The notes beneath the pieces were generated by a model. That model was not told the DNA's origin. It was given only the letters and a program-made list of their open reading frames with translations, and searched no databases. Positions 55,804 through 63,589 of a stretch of DNA of 64,000 nt are shown in pieces; position 1 is the stretch's first letter; every line of letters begins with the position of its first letter. Position numbers and translations under genes: made by a program. The DNA comes from Acetobacter lambici (GTDB taxonomy: Bacteria; Pseudomonadota; Alphaproteobacteria; Acetobacterales; Acetobacteraceae). The DNA lies in the NCBI RefSeq assembly GCF_011516885.1, contig NZ_WOTD01000009.1, positions 1-64,000 on the forward strand. The letters are read 5' to 3'.

Positions 55804-56193
55804 ATGAATACCACCCCAGGTACACCGGACGCGCTTTTGTGGAAGCTGGCGCACCTTGCCGCAGGTGTTGAAAACAAGGCCTGCGAAGATATAGCAATTT
55901 CCCTTGATCTGCAGGAAATTGCACAGCTTTTGCAGGATATTAAAAACGCACTGCCTGCGGATAACGAGTGGTCTCTCTACCTTACACCCGCCATTATCTG
56001 GTCCACGGTGTGGAGCCTGTACCAGAACTCGCTGGAACTGGGGGGGTACCAGAACAGGGATGCCATGGTGCAACTTGTCCGTGATGCGGTCGAAAGCCTG
56101 AAAAATGCCTTTCAGGCAAATTCCAAGGCAGCCGGTGTGCGGAGCATTGGCATGACAGCCGCTCTGGAACGCGGGGCACTCAGCGCAGACTGA
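55804..56193 (+). CDS. Hypothetical protein
   Basis: A 129-residue soluble, mainly helical protein of unknown function: DALLWKLAHLAAGVENKACE, QEIAQLLQDIKNALP, VWSLYQNSLELGGYQNRDAM, LKNAFQANSKAAGV. No membrane segment or catalytic motif is seen. GAGAGGAC lies 10 bp before the ATG at 55804, supporting this start over the longer upstream frame. It stands alone between the aldehyde dehydrogenase operon and the tRNA. Confidence 0.55.
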   Translation: MNTTPGTPDALLWKLAHLAAGVENKACEDIAISLDLQEIAQLLQDIKNALPADNEWSLYLTPAIIWSTVWSLYQNSLELGGYQNRDAMVQLVRDAVESLKNAFQANSKAAGVRSIGMTAALERGALSAD

Positions 56194-56283
56194 TGCAGGC
56201 ATGGCGGGGGGCTATTGCCGCCTTAAGGGCAGGCAGAGCCAACCGCTGGGCGCACAGGCTGTAAACCTGAGAGGTCAGGATTT

Positions 56284-56305
56284 ACAAAAAATTCAAATTT
56301 TGAAT
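56284..56305 (-). terminator. Probable terminator of tRNA-Ala
   Basis: On the minus strand ATTCAAA-A-TTTGAAT runs directly into TTTTTTT, 26 bp past the tRNA 3' end. The stem is short and AT-rich. Confidence 0.5.
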
Positions 56306-56330
56306 GGAAATAACAACAGAACAAGGCGGT

Positions 56331-56406
56331 TGGTGGAGCTGAGGGGAATCGAACCCCTGACCTCCTCATTGCGAACGAGGCGCTCTCCCATCTGAGCTAC
56401 AGCCCC
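56331..56406 (-). tRNA. tRNA-Ala (anticodon CGC)
   Basis: A 76-nt cloverleaf on the minus strand. The acceptor arm is GGGGCTG / CAGCTCC, the D arm GCTC-AGATGGGA-GAGC, and the anticodon arm CCTCG-TTCGCAA-TGAGG with CGC at the anticodon position reading GCG alanine codons. The T arm is AGGGG-TTCGATT-CCCCT, and CCA is encoded. All arms pair, with one G-T pair in the acceptor stem. Confidence 0.95.
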
Positions 56407-56546
56407 GCCTGTTTTGTTAGCGAGTGGTTTACAGGGCTTACGATTTTTCTGTCAAGCTGTATTGTAAGGCGTATAACCAAGGGTGGTATGCCTTCGGGCT
56501 GGTCGTAAGGAGCTGGTTTTTTATCGTGTTTGTGTTTTCGCTTTTC

Positions 56547-56828
56547 ATGGTGCTGACGCGGATACTGGAGATTTATTGCTGGATTCTCCTTATATCCTGT
56601 ATTTTCGTCAATCTGTATGCGTTTGGCATACTCGATAGCCGTAACCAGCTGGTCTGGAAGATTGGCATGTTCCTGGAGCGCCTGACCGAGCCTGTTCTGG
56701 CTCCGGTCCGGCGCGTGCTGCCAACACCCGGTGGGGTGGACTTCAGCCCCATGGTGGTGCTGCTGGGTATTCAGTACGTTATTCAGCCCTTGCTGGCTGA
56801 TGTGTTCCGCGCCCTGATCCTGCATTAG
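56547..56828 (+). CDS. YggT family membrane protein
   Basis: A 93-residue protein with two membrane helices. The family signature is complete: LEIYCWILLISCIFVNLYAF, then RNQLVWKIGMFLERLTEPVL, PVRRVLPTPGGVDFSPMVVL and a C-terminal helix. YggT proteins are linked to cell division, osmotic tolerance or assembly of membrane complexes. The frame runs upstream to 56424, but the Met at 56547 gives the usual YggT length. It diverges from the tRNA gene. Confidence 0.88.
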   Translation: MVLTRILEIYCWILLISCIFVNLYAFGILDSRNQLVWKIGMFLERLTEPVLAPVRRVLPTPGGVDFSPMVVLLGIQYVIQPLLADVFRALILH

Positions 56829-56842
56829 TCAGTCAGGGCACA

Positions 56843-56881
56843 AAAAAACCGCCAGACCTTACGGGCTGGCGGTTTTTTTTA
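56843..56881. terminator. Bidirectional terminator after yggT
   Basis: CCGCCAG / CTGGCGG with a 10-nt loop is flanked by seven A on the left and eight T on the right, so the paired region is really about 14 bp. It separates convergent genes. Confidence 0.88.
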
Positions 56882-56901
56882 ACGGATAAACCCGTAAAGG
56901 C

Positions 56902-57078
56902 TCAGTGATGAGCGTCGGGGGTGCCGTCTTTTTCAATGTGGGTCAGCGTGTAGCTGCTCATAATGATAACCGGAACCAGGAATGCCACAACCGCAATGCC
57001 CAGAGCCGCGGTGTTGCCACCCAGCAGGTAAGCGATCAGGTCAAGACCCAGAAGTGTTACGCACAGATAAATGCCCAT
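56902..57078 (-). CDS. Small two-helix membrane protein
   Basis: A 58-residue protein of unknown function: MGIYLCVTLLGLDLIAYLLG forms the first helix and TAALGIAVVAFLVPVIIMSS the second, followed by a short polar tail ending in DAHH. A longer frame exists to 57168, but its extra 30 residues are polar and unlike a leader. AAAGGG is about 12 bp upstream of the chosen ATG. Confidence 0.6.
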   Translation of the reverse strand: MGIYLCVTLLGLDLIAYLLGGNTAALGIAVVAFLVPVIIMSSYTLTHIEKDGTPDAHH

Positions 57079-57269
57079 TCCAAAAACCCTTTTGTAGCCT
57101 GTAAGGCAGGAGCTGCTGGAGTTCTGGCGCGGAATGCCTACTGTGCAGAACCTGCCGGATTCATTCACAAATCTGACAGCGTCACACTACTCCTTTGGTT
57201 TTGAGGGTCAACAGCTATCTGCTGCATGGCATTGTGGCATTTTCGAGGAGTGTGCGGCCCGCTGGTGGA

Positions 57270-57899
57270 CTAGGGCTGAGCGGGTGCCGCAGAGGGTGCA
57301 GGCGTTGAGGGGGGTACTGGCTGATCTTGCGGTACGCCTGCGTGCGTGTTCTGTGGGGAGCGGGAAAACCCCGTAATATCAGGCGCATGGAAGGCGGAAA
57401 CCGGGCCAAAAATCGTGCCCGATACCGGATGCGCCGAAGGGACGGGGGTGTTCAGGCACCCTTTGACAATGGTTGAGCACACCCCGTCGCTGCCGATCAT
57501 CTGGTCGTTGTCCCCGCTGTAATGCATGTCTGTCACCCTGCCATCCACCAGCCGGATGGTGGCGACACAACTGGTGCCCGCGCCGCCAAGGGTTGTCTGG
57601 GTCAGGTTGACCAGAGTTTGCAGGGGGATCAACGTCGAATCGTTAGTGGAGGGAATGTTGGTGCCACGGGTGTACTGGTAAACCCGCACATGCTCGTTAA
57701 TGATCTGCGTTCTGTCCGGCACACCCACGCAGGCCAGCAGATCCTCGTTGGTCATGCCTAGCACGGCCAGTTGCCCCTTATGCGCAATGCGGGAGGAATA
57801 ATAGCCACACCCGCCCAGTGCCAGAAGCGCACCAAGGGTCAGGCTGGGCATAAGGCGGAGGGGCAGGGCAAAATGGCGTGGAGCAGGGGAGGCAGACAT
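57270..57899 (-). CDS. Predicted lipoprotein, paralogue of the 24.4-kb gene
   Basis: A 209-residue lipoprotein with lipobox ALGGC after the hydrophobic LMPSLTLGALLAL. The mature part carries GYYSSRIAHKGQLAVLGMTN, DLLACVGVPDRTQ, STLIPLQTL, SCVATIRL, VTDMHYSGDNDQMIGSDGVC and TIFGPVSAFHAP, the same order of blocks as in the protein at 24394-24996. The tail is Pro-rich and differs. An envelope role is likely but unknown. The downstream end of the YoaK-like gene lies 5 bp from its start codon, so both may be one transcript. Confidence 0.8.
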   Translation of the reverse strand: MSASPAPRHFALPLRLMPSLTLGALLALGGCGYYSSRIAHKGQLAVLGMTNEDLLACVGVPDRTQIINEHVRVYQYTRGTNIPSTNDSTLIPLQTLVNLTQTTLGGAGTSCVATIRLVDGRVTDMHYSGDNDQMIGSDGVCSTIVKGCLNTPVPSAHPVSGTIFGPVSAFHAPDITGFSRSPQNTHAGVPQDQPVPPSTPAPSAAPAQP

Positions 57900-57904
57900 A
57901 TCCC

Positions 57905-58753
57905 TTAGTGTCTGGTTTTGGCGGGGGTCATGTCAATATACAGAATGGCAAGCCATGGCAGGGGCCACAAAAAGGGCAAAGGTGCGTGCCATAGTAGCGC
58001 CAGCGCGCCCAGCATGGCCCCACCGGCAAATCCGATCCATGAGAGCGCTGGCAGAATAATAGCCCCCGCAGGTTGGGCACCAGCCTTGCAGGCTCCGCAC
58101 CGCAGGGCCACGGCGCTGGCCAGAGCGGATGCACATTTGAGCATGTTGCTGGTGATCACCACGGTCTGGATGGCATTGCCGGAAAAACGGGCAATGCTCT
58201 CGCCCTGAATGGCCATAAGGGCGGGGAGCAACACAAGCTCGGCCAGCCGCGCATGGCTTCCAAACTGTGCGGCCTGCACAACCAGCAGCAAAAGCACCAT
58301 AAGCCCAATGCCATTGGCCGCCCCCCACCACAGGCGCGCAAGGCTTGCCAGAAAACCCGTGCCAAAAAAAATGGCAAGCACGCAGGCAAGCAGCACCGCA
58401 TAGTGCCAGTCTGCATGAGCCAGTGCTGCGGAATGATGCGTGGTGTTGCCAGTCATGGCGGAGGCAAACAGCCCCCCCAGATGGGCAAAGCTGAGTGCAT
58501 CTATGTGCCCGGCCAGTATGCCAAGCACCAGAATACGGCGGGCGGATACGGGTATGGGGGTGGGGTGTCTGGCATGGTGTGGGGGTATTGTTAGCTCAGG
58601 TGCGGGGCGTGTGCATACTGTGCCATTGCGCAAAACCGTGTAAACCGCGCAGGCATGGGGGGAGCCATGCCCCACGACCGTGCTTGGGGCCGTAGCGGTG
58701 GCGTTTGGGCACCTTGGAAAAAAACGGGCCTTTAAAAACCATAATGCTGCCAC
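57905..58753 (-). CDS. YoaK/DUF1275 family membrane protein
   Basis: A protein of up to 282 residues with six to seven membrane helices. The DUF1275 signature is in helix 1 (GILAGHIDALSFAHLGGLFA followed by SAMTGNT) and the central block ALMAIQGESIARFSGNAIQT then VVITSNMLK. Function is unknown; some members are proposed permeases. The first 65 residues have no motif and no good ribosome site, so the true start may be an internal GTG or TTG nearer the first helix. Confidence 0.8.
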   Translation of the reverse strand: MAALWFLKARFFPRCPNATATAPSTVVGHGSPHACAVYTVLRNGTVCTRPAPELTIPPHHARHPTPIPVSARRILVLGILAGHIDALSFAHLGGLFASAMTGNTTHHSAALAHADWHYAVLLACVLAIFFGTGFLASLARLWWGAANGIGLMVLLLLVVQAAQFGSHARLAELVLLPALMAIQGESIARFSGNAIQTVVITSNMLKCASALASAVALRCGACKAGAQPAGAIILPALSWIGFAGGAMLGALALLWHAPLPFLWPLPWLAILYIDMTPAKTRH

Positions 58754-58821
58754 CAGATACAGGCATGATCAAAACAGGCCCGGAAAGGTCGGGCTGGTCG
58801 GGAATGGAAAAGAGAAAGCGT

Positions 58822-59217
58822 ATGAGACACCACCGCGTGATAACACTGGGGCTGGCGGGCCTGATGGCCGCAACAGTGGGCGCAACCGTTGTGCAGGCCG
58901 AACCGGGTGGGTGCCTTAAATACGGTGCCGCGGGGGCCGTTGGTGGGCATCTGGCCAACCATGCTGTTCTGGGTGCTACGGCGGGGTGTGTAACAGGCAT
59001 GTACCGCAGGCACGAATACCGCAAGGAAGCCAGAAACAAGGCCAAACTATACGATCTGGAACATCCCGGCGCAAAAGGCACATACGAGCAGAAAGCCACG
59101 GCCTACGACGTGGAACACTCCACAAGCCCCGGTAGCACAACGCCCACCACCACGCCCCAGCCCGGAGCCACCCAGCCGCAGCCGCCAGCCAGCCAGCAGG
59201 GGGAGGAACGCCTGTAA
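58822..59217 (+). CDS. Small exported protein with glycine-zipper-like segment
   Basis: A 131-residue protein. A signal peptide (VITLGLAGLMAATVGATVVQ, then A) precedes a Gly/Ala-rich stretch with two cysteines (GGCLKYGAAGAVGGHLANHA and GATAGCVTG), then a basic helix (YRRHEYRKEARNKAKLYDLE) and a Thr/Pro/Gln-rich disordered tail. The Gly pattern recalls glycine-zipper outer-membrane proteins. Function is unknown. The Met at 58822 opens the signal; a terminator follows. Confidence 0.65.
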   Translation: MRHHRVITLGLAGLMAATVGATVVQAEPGGCLKYGAAGAVGGHLANHAVLGATAGCVTGMYRRHEYRKEARNKAKLYDLEHPGAKGTYEQKATAYDVEHSTSPGSTTPTTTPQPGATQPQPPASQQGEERL

Positions 59218-59245
59218 CAGGCACACAGTTCTTCTGGTGTTATGG

Positions 59246-59278
59246 AGGCGTCACGGCTTTGCCTGTGGCGCCTTTTTT
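59246..59278 (+). terminator. Rho-independent terminator
   Basis: AGGCGTCAC pairs with GTGGCGCCT (one G-T), extended by an inner GGC/GCC stem, and is followed by TTTTTT. It ends the transcript of the small exported protein. Confidence 0.85.
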
Positions 59279-59353
59279 GTATGCTGCTTAACAGCCAGAT
59301 CTTGTGGCATGCACTCAGGCAGGCCCGTGCCAGATGTTCGGGGTGGCGGGTGT

Positions 59354-60052
59354 TTATACCCCTTGCGAGGGGGAGGCAGGGGGCTGCTCTCCCCCGCAGG
59401 ACAGTGCGCGCACGGTGTCCAGCACAAATCCGGTGACATAGAGCATAATGCGCTCGAATTCTTCCTGCACATCCTCAAAGGTCAAAAGCTGGTAGCGGAG
59501 GAGGCTATGCATGATATGCGCGTGGCAGTCCATGTCCGGGGTTGTGTCCAGCCATTCCGTTTCGTTCAGGCGTCGGGCGTTGGCCTGACAGATGCTCAGC
59601 AGCACAATTTCCAACGCAATATGCCCCCCCATGACCCGGCCAAGGGGCAGCGTCGGGCTGTAAATGGTGGGGATCAGTGTTTCGGCGTTATAGGTCTCTT
59701 TGCATTGTTCGTAATTAATTGAGTAATATAAGTATTCCGCAAACGTAATTTTTGTATAAATGCCAGTATCGCGCGCGGTGGCCTTGAGGAAGTTTTTGTA
59801 AAGGCAGGCGCTTACCTCAAACGGGACTGTGCCGTTCAGGTCTGCAAAGCGTTTTGCCACACTCAGAATGCTGGAAACCCGCAATTGTGCGCCCTTGAGC
59901 GCACGCAGGGTTATGGCCAGAAGCTCGTCGTGGTTAATGCTATGGACAACTGTGCGGAATTTTTGGCTCTGTTCGTGGGTTAAGTCCACAAACTTATCGT
60001 AAAATCTGGCTTTGGTGAGGATAAAAGGCCCGGAAAGCTGAGTGTTGGGCAT
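59354..60052 (-). CDS. Hypothetical protein in an AT-rich patch
   Basis: A 232-residue protein that is not recognised. It is helical and charged (FYDKFVDLTHEQSQKFRTVV, TLRALKGAQLRVSSILSVAK, FAEYLYYSINYEQCKETYNA) with a short hydrophobic block (GGHIALEIVLLSICQA) and no signal peptide. Codon use is more AT-rich than its neighbours, especially toward the 5' end, and the upstream 200 bp is also AT-rich, which suggests acquisition by transfer. A C-terminal Pro/Ser tail looks disordered. Confidence 0.6.
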   Translation of the reverse strand: MPNTQLSGPFILTKARFYDKFVDLTHEQSQKFRTVVHSINHDELLAITLRALKGAQLRVSSILSVAKRFADLNGTVPFEVSACLYKNFLKATARDTGIYTKITFAEYLYYSINYEQCKETYNAETLIPTIYSPTLPLGRVMGGHIALEIVLLSICQANARRLNETEWLDTTPDMDCHAHIMHSLLRYQLLTFEDVQEEFERIMLYVTGFVLDTVRALSCGGEQPPASPSQGV

Positions 60053-60347
60053 GGTGGTACTTTAGGGAAAAGGGAATGAAACAGGTAGGGTTTTAAAAAC
60101 ATGGGGTATCATGGCGTGCTTCGGAATCCTTTTGAGCAGGCTATGCTTAAAATACACTCATGCTTTTTTGCACAAAAATGGTAAATTTACAGTTAAAAAT
60201 AGACTTTGGCGGCGTTATAAAATCTTTTTTTAAAAGAGCGAGGGAAAACGCCCCCGTCTCGTTGTGTGGTTTTCCGCCATGTTTGTGCGAAATTTATGCA
60301 TGGCAGGGGTGGTGCCCCCGCCACACAGGCACCACGGCGCGCCAGTG
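60053..60347. other. AT-rich intergenic region
   Basis: The stretch 60130-60250 is strongly AT-rich with A and T runs, unlike the rest of the window. It is presumably the promoter region of the hypothetical gene on the left. A GGTGGTGCC / GGCACCAC hairpin near 60306-60333 lies just past the META-gene stop codon but lacks a T tract. No gene is supported. Confidence 0.45.
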
Positions 60348-61136
60348 TTAAAAAGTCTGTCGCAGTCGCATGGTTTTTCCATCCTGCGTATGCAGCACAA
60401 GGGTTCCGTCCTCCATTGTCCATGACTGCACACTGTGCAACAGGGCCAGAAAAAGGGTGGAAACCTGACCATGCGCGCCCGGACAGGCCATGAGAGTACT
60501 GATCCCGGCCTGCGGGGCTGTGCTCACCTTGCCATCATGCCCAAACACAAGCCCGCCAGCATAACGGTTGCACCCATCCGAACCGGAGACCTTGCCCGTG
60601 TCGTTAATGTCCAGCGTGGGGGTGAACATATCTGCTGCCGGGTCGGGGTTTTCGTCGGTTGCGCTGTCATGCGCATCGGGCAGAACGTTGCCGTTACGCA
60701 GAGTGTGGCCATCAAGCTGCGTGGCAACCCAGCGCGTGGCGTTCAGGCGTGTGGGGGGGACAAGGTTGCCCCCGCAGCCATTGAGTGTCTGCTCCTTGGT
60801 GGTAATGCTCACGGTTTGTGTAAACATCTGCCCGCTCATGCTGTCCTGGCAGGGGGTGGGGGTAATGGCCACGGCAAGGTCGGGGGCCTCGTAATGGCGC
60901 GTGTCCCCGCGTGTGTAGGCACGGGTTATCAGGCGGGTCAGGCGCGGGCCGTCGGGTGTGCTCAGGGCCAGCGTGCCAGACGCCATGCTGAAGTTCCAGA
61001 ATGGCTCGTTCCCGCGGGCCTCATACACGCTACTGTCAGTCCCGGTCGTGGCAATGGGCTGGGTTTGCGCAGCACACGCCCCCACAAGAGCCAGTGCGCC
61101 CGGAGCCAGAAAAGAACGAATACGCGGCCAAGCCAT
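60348..61136 (-). CDS. META-domain lipoprotein
   Basis: A 262-residue envelope protein with a lipobox (ALVGAC) near residue 20. The N-terminal half matches COG3650-type domains (YEARGNEPFWNFSMASGTLA ... TLNGCGG). The C-terminal half is a META/HslJ-type domain: WVATQLDGHTL, a DGCNRYAGG motif and TLMACPG near the end. META proteins are linked to heat or novobiocin tolerance. The Met at 61136 was chosen because AGGAA lies 8 bp upstream; Met at 61151 is an alternative. Confidence 0.82.
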   Translation of the reverse strand: MAWPRIRSFLAPGALALVGACAAQTQPIATTGTDSSVYEARGNEPFWNFSMASGTLALSTPDGPRLTRLITRAYTRGDTRHYEAPDLAVAITPTPCQDSMSGQMFTQTVSITTKEQTLNGCGGNLVPPTRLNATRWVATQLDGHTLRNGNVLPDAHDSATDENPDPAADMFTPTLDINDTGKVSGSDGCNRYAGGLVFGHDGKVSTAPQAGISTLMACPGAHGQVSTLFLALLHSVQSWTMEDGTLVLHTQDGKTMRLRQTF

Positions 61137-61288
61137 GGCGTGGTTCCTCATGTTATTGCCAATTGTCAGCAGTATGGCCGTTTGGCGTGCGGGCACAACG
61201 GCTTTCTGGCCTTTTGCCCGGTGGGGAGCAAAAGGGAGGCAGCCTGAATGGCTTGTTCCGCAAGGTGTGGGGGGATTAAAAGCAGGGC

Positions 61289-61675
61289 ATGATTATTCAG
61301 GGTTACAATTATTTTTGCGACATGCCGGAGGATGCACAGTACCTGCGCAGCCCCCAGCCGGATGAACGGTTTATTGAAGAGAACATGGTGTTCATTCTGC
61401 CAGACCGGCTGCGCAAGTTCCGCAGGCACCTGTGGCATGTGCGGCGTAACCCCGGCCCTGTGCATGTTTATGTGCCGCTGTTTAGGGTCAATACGGTCAT
61501 GGCGTCCGAACCGCTGCCTGCCGGGTTTGGCGCGGCACAGGACGTGTATCCATTTTACACCCACACCACGCACCGGCGTGGCCGGGCGCTGGATTATTAT
61601 GTGGTGTTCATTTTTAAGGACAAGGATTCCTACGTCCGTTGCCAAACGCTGCTCCAGCCCCCCGCGCAGGGTTAA
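61289..61675 (+). CDS. Hypothetical protein
   Basis: A 128-residue soluble protein, not recognised. It is basic and aromatic-rich: MIIQGYNYFCDMPEDAQYLR, IEENMVFILPDRLRKFRRHL, PGPVHVYVPLFRVNTV, RALDYYVVFIFKDKDSYVRC. An AGCAGGG ribosome site precedes the ATG. The residue composition is natural for a gene, and the opposite-strand frames over it are low complexity. Confidence 0.6.
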   Translation: MIIQGYNYFCDMPEDAQYLRSPQPDERFIEENMVFILPDRLRKFRRHLWHVRRNPGPVHVYVPLFRVNTVMASEPLPAGFGAAQDVYPFYTHTTHRRGRALDYYVVFIFKDKDSYVRCQTLLQPPAQG

Positions 61676-61701
61676 CCCCCACGCGTAAGGCCTGCCAGCA
61701 C

Positions 61702-62199
61702 CTAGGGTTTACCGCCTGAGGCTGGTGGCTGGGTAATAGGTGCGGGAAAGCGGAATTTGGCCAGCCGGGCCTCTTCCATGGGCAGGGGCGCGTTAGTGGC
61801 GGAGGTTGCGCCATTGTGGTGCAGTATGAACGCCACAAGAGCTGCTGTGTCCTGCGGGGGCAGTGTGCCGGGCGCCATAAGGGGCATGGCGTGGGCAATA
61901 TACCCGGCCAGCCGGTCAAGCGGGGTGTTGGCCCAGCGTGCGGTAAAATACGTGCTCAGGTCGGGCACATCATGCCCGCCGTCAAGGTCCGCGCCGTGGC
62001 ACATGGCGCACGCTCCGGCGTAGATCTGCGCGCCATGTGCCACCTGCTCGGCTGAGAACGAAACAGGCTGGGCAGCGCCCGCCCGCCCGCCTGTATGGCC
62101 GGTGGAGTATGACTGCGCCCATGCGCCGCCGGTCTGGGGCAGGCATGCCATTACGCAGGCAAGAGCGGTTGCGCGAAGGGGAAAGGAAAAAGACATCAT
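61702..62199 (-). CDS. Monoheme cytochrome c, partner of the FAD oxidoreductase
   Basis: A 165-residue exported cytochrome: signal peptide (TALACVMACLPQTGGAWA), one haem site CAMCH with GADLDGG following, and a probable axial Met in HAMPLMAPGTLP. The C-terminal 40 residues are a Pro/Ala tail. It starts 6 bp after the stop codon of the flavoprotein gene, so the two are one transcript. The natural reading is that it takes electrons from that enzyme in the periplasm. Confidence 0.87.
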   Translation of the reverse strand: MMSFSFPLRATALACVMACLPQTGGAWAQSYSTGHTGGRAGAAQPVSFSAEQVAHGAQIYAGACAMCHGADLDGGHDVPDLSTYFTARWANTPLDRLAGYIAHAMPLMAPGTLPPQDTAALVAFILHHNGATSATNAPLPMEEARLAKFRFPAPITQPPASGGKP

Positions 62200-62205
62200 G
62201 TTCCC

Positions 62206-63459
62206 TTATCCATTGCGTGGCTGAAAGCGGGTAAAAAGGTCCTCAATAATACCTATGGCCTTTTCTGCTTCCGCGCGGTCGGGATGTTCAAAGCTGTTGC
62301 CCACGCCGTCCATCTCGCCCAGTCCGTACATGTCGTAGCCCTGGATCATCACCCCATCGGATTTGGAGATCATGGCGGCCCCTTTGTATTCCAGCGCGTA
62401 AGGTGCATCGGGCTGGGGCGGGAGCCAGCTTGTCTGCCCCCGGATGGGAATAAGGGATTTGTCGTTCCACCAGTCGCGCGCGGCGTAGCCGGGGCAGTTG
62501 ATCACCACGCGTTCGGGCAGATCCGCCAGATCAGCCGGGCTATGGAATTCGCGGATAACAATACGCCCGCCCGCCTGATGGAACTCCTCCAGCAGCAGGT
62601 GGCCATACGCCCCAAAATTATAGATCATGAGCGGCGTGCGCCGGGCATAGCCTACGGGGAACGGGTTGTCCGCCCCGGCCAGCAGTTCGGGGGCGGGAAT
62701 AATGTCGCTTATCCGGCTGGCGTATTCGGCAAATTCCGCACTGCTTTGTGGGGCTCCGGTGGTGGCAAAATTGCCCTTGGCCGGGTCCGTGGGGGTAGGG
62801 GCGTGGTCTGCCGCATCTGGTGGGGTGTCGGACAGGGTGTAGTTGTCGCGGAAGTCGATCGGGTTACCCGGCAGGCCCAGATAGTCACGGTAGGTCTGCC
62901 AGGAGTAACGGGCCATCTGCTCCCATGTTTTGGCAAATTCGGGGCCTGCCTGCTGGGTCAGGGCTATGCGCGAATCCGGGGTCCAGCTGCCGTTGGCCCG
63001 CACGGAGCGGGTGTGGGGGAGCAGGTCGCGGGTGTAAATGGTCACGTCCAGCCCCGCGCGCAGGGCGGTCAGGGCGGAGGTCAGGCCAATAATGCCGCAA
63101 CCAATAACGGCCACCCTGCGCTCTAGCGTTGCCGCGGCATGCCCGACCGCAATGTGGGCCGCCCCCCATGAGAGCGACCACCCACTGCCACCATGGCCGT
63201 AATTATGCACCACGGTTTTGCCCGCCACACGCTCCACATCCATACGTGGGCCTGCGGGGCGGAAAGGCCGCAGGCAGACCTTTATGTCCATGATCTGGTC
63301 CGCATGGGCGCGAATGGGCACAAGGTGGGGAATGGTCCCGTGCAGGGCTGTGCGACCAAGGGCGGCGGAGGCCTCGGGTGTTGCGGCCCAGCCGCGGCGG
63401 CGGGTTGCCCCTGCTATTCCGGCTGCCAGAGAGGCCGCAAACAGGTCTCTACGTTTCAA
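62206..63459 (-). CDS. Tat-exported D-amino acid oxidase-like flavoprotein, circularly permuted
   Basis: A 417-residue FAD oxidoreductase. A Tat leader (MKRRDLFAASLAAGIAG) sends it to the periplasm. The FAD motif is VAVIGCGIIGLTSAL, but it starts at residue 116, not at the N-terminus. Before it (residues 56-108) lies DIKVCLRPFRPAGPR and VVHNYGHGGSGWSLSWG, which in ordinary D-amino acid oxidases form the extreme C-terminus. The protein ends at DGVMIQGYDMYGLGEMDG and a final helix, exactly where normal enzymes would go on to that block. NCPGYAARDWWND and PIRGQ are in the usual place. The substrate (a D-amino acid or other amine) is unproven. Confidence 0.85.
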   Translation of the reverse strand: MKRRDLFAASLAAGIAGATRRRGWAATPEASAALGRTALHGTIPHLVPIRAHADQIMDIKVCLRPFRPAGPRMDVERVAGKTVVHNYGHGGSGWSLSWGAAHIAVGHAAATLERRVAVIGCGIIGLTSALTALRAGLDVTIYTRDLLPHTRSVRANGSWTPDSRIALTQQAGPEFAKTWEQMARYSWQTYRDYLGLPGNPIDFRDNYTLSDTPPDAADHAPTPTDPAKGNFATTGAPQSSAEFAEYASRISDIIPAPELLAGADNPFPVGYARRTPLMIYNFGAYGHLLLEEFHQAGGRIVIREFHSPADLADLPERVVINCPGYAARDWWNDKSLIPIRGQTSWLPPQPDAPYALEYKGAAMISKSDGVMIQGYDMYGLGEMDGVGNSFEHPDRAEAEKAIGIIEDLFTRFQPRNG

Positions 63460-63589
63460 TCTGCGTATTCCTAATCGTGTTTCAACTGGCGGAGGGAACC
63501 CTTAGCATAAGAGGGTTTGCCGTGCGTGCGCTACCCCTATGGGCAAAACGGTTCTGTTGGGGGGCAGGGGGCTGGCGGTCCGGCGCGGT

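Noticed and set aside
56331-56406. Integration site of a mobile element at the tRNA-Ala gene
   Set aside because: No duplicated tRNA 3' end, integrase or phage gene was seen on either side.
62206-63459. Fusion of a small unknown domain to an ordinary D-amino acid oxidase
   Set aside because: The N-terminal block carries the oxidase's own C-terminal signature and the C-terminus lacks it, so permutation explains the order better than fusion.
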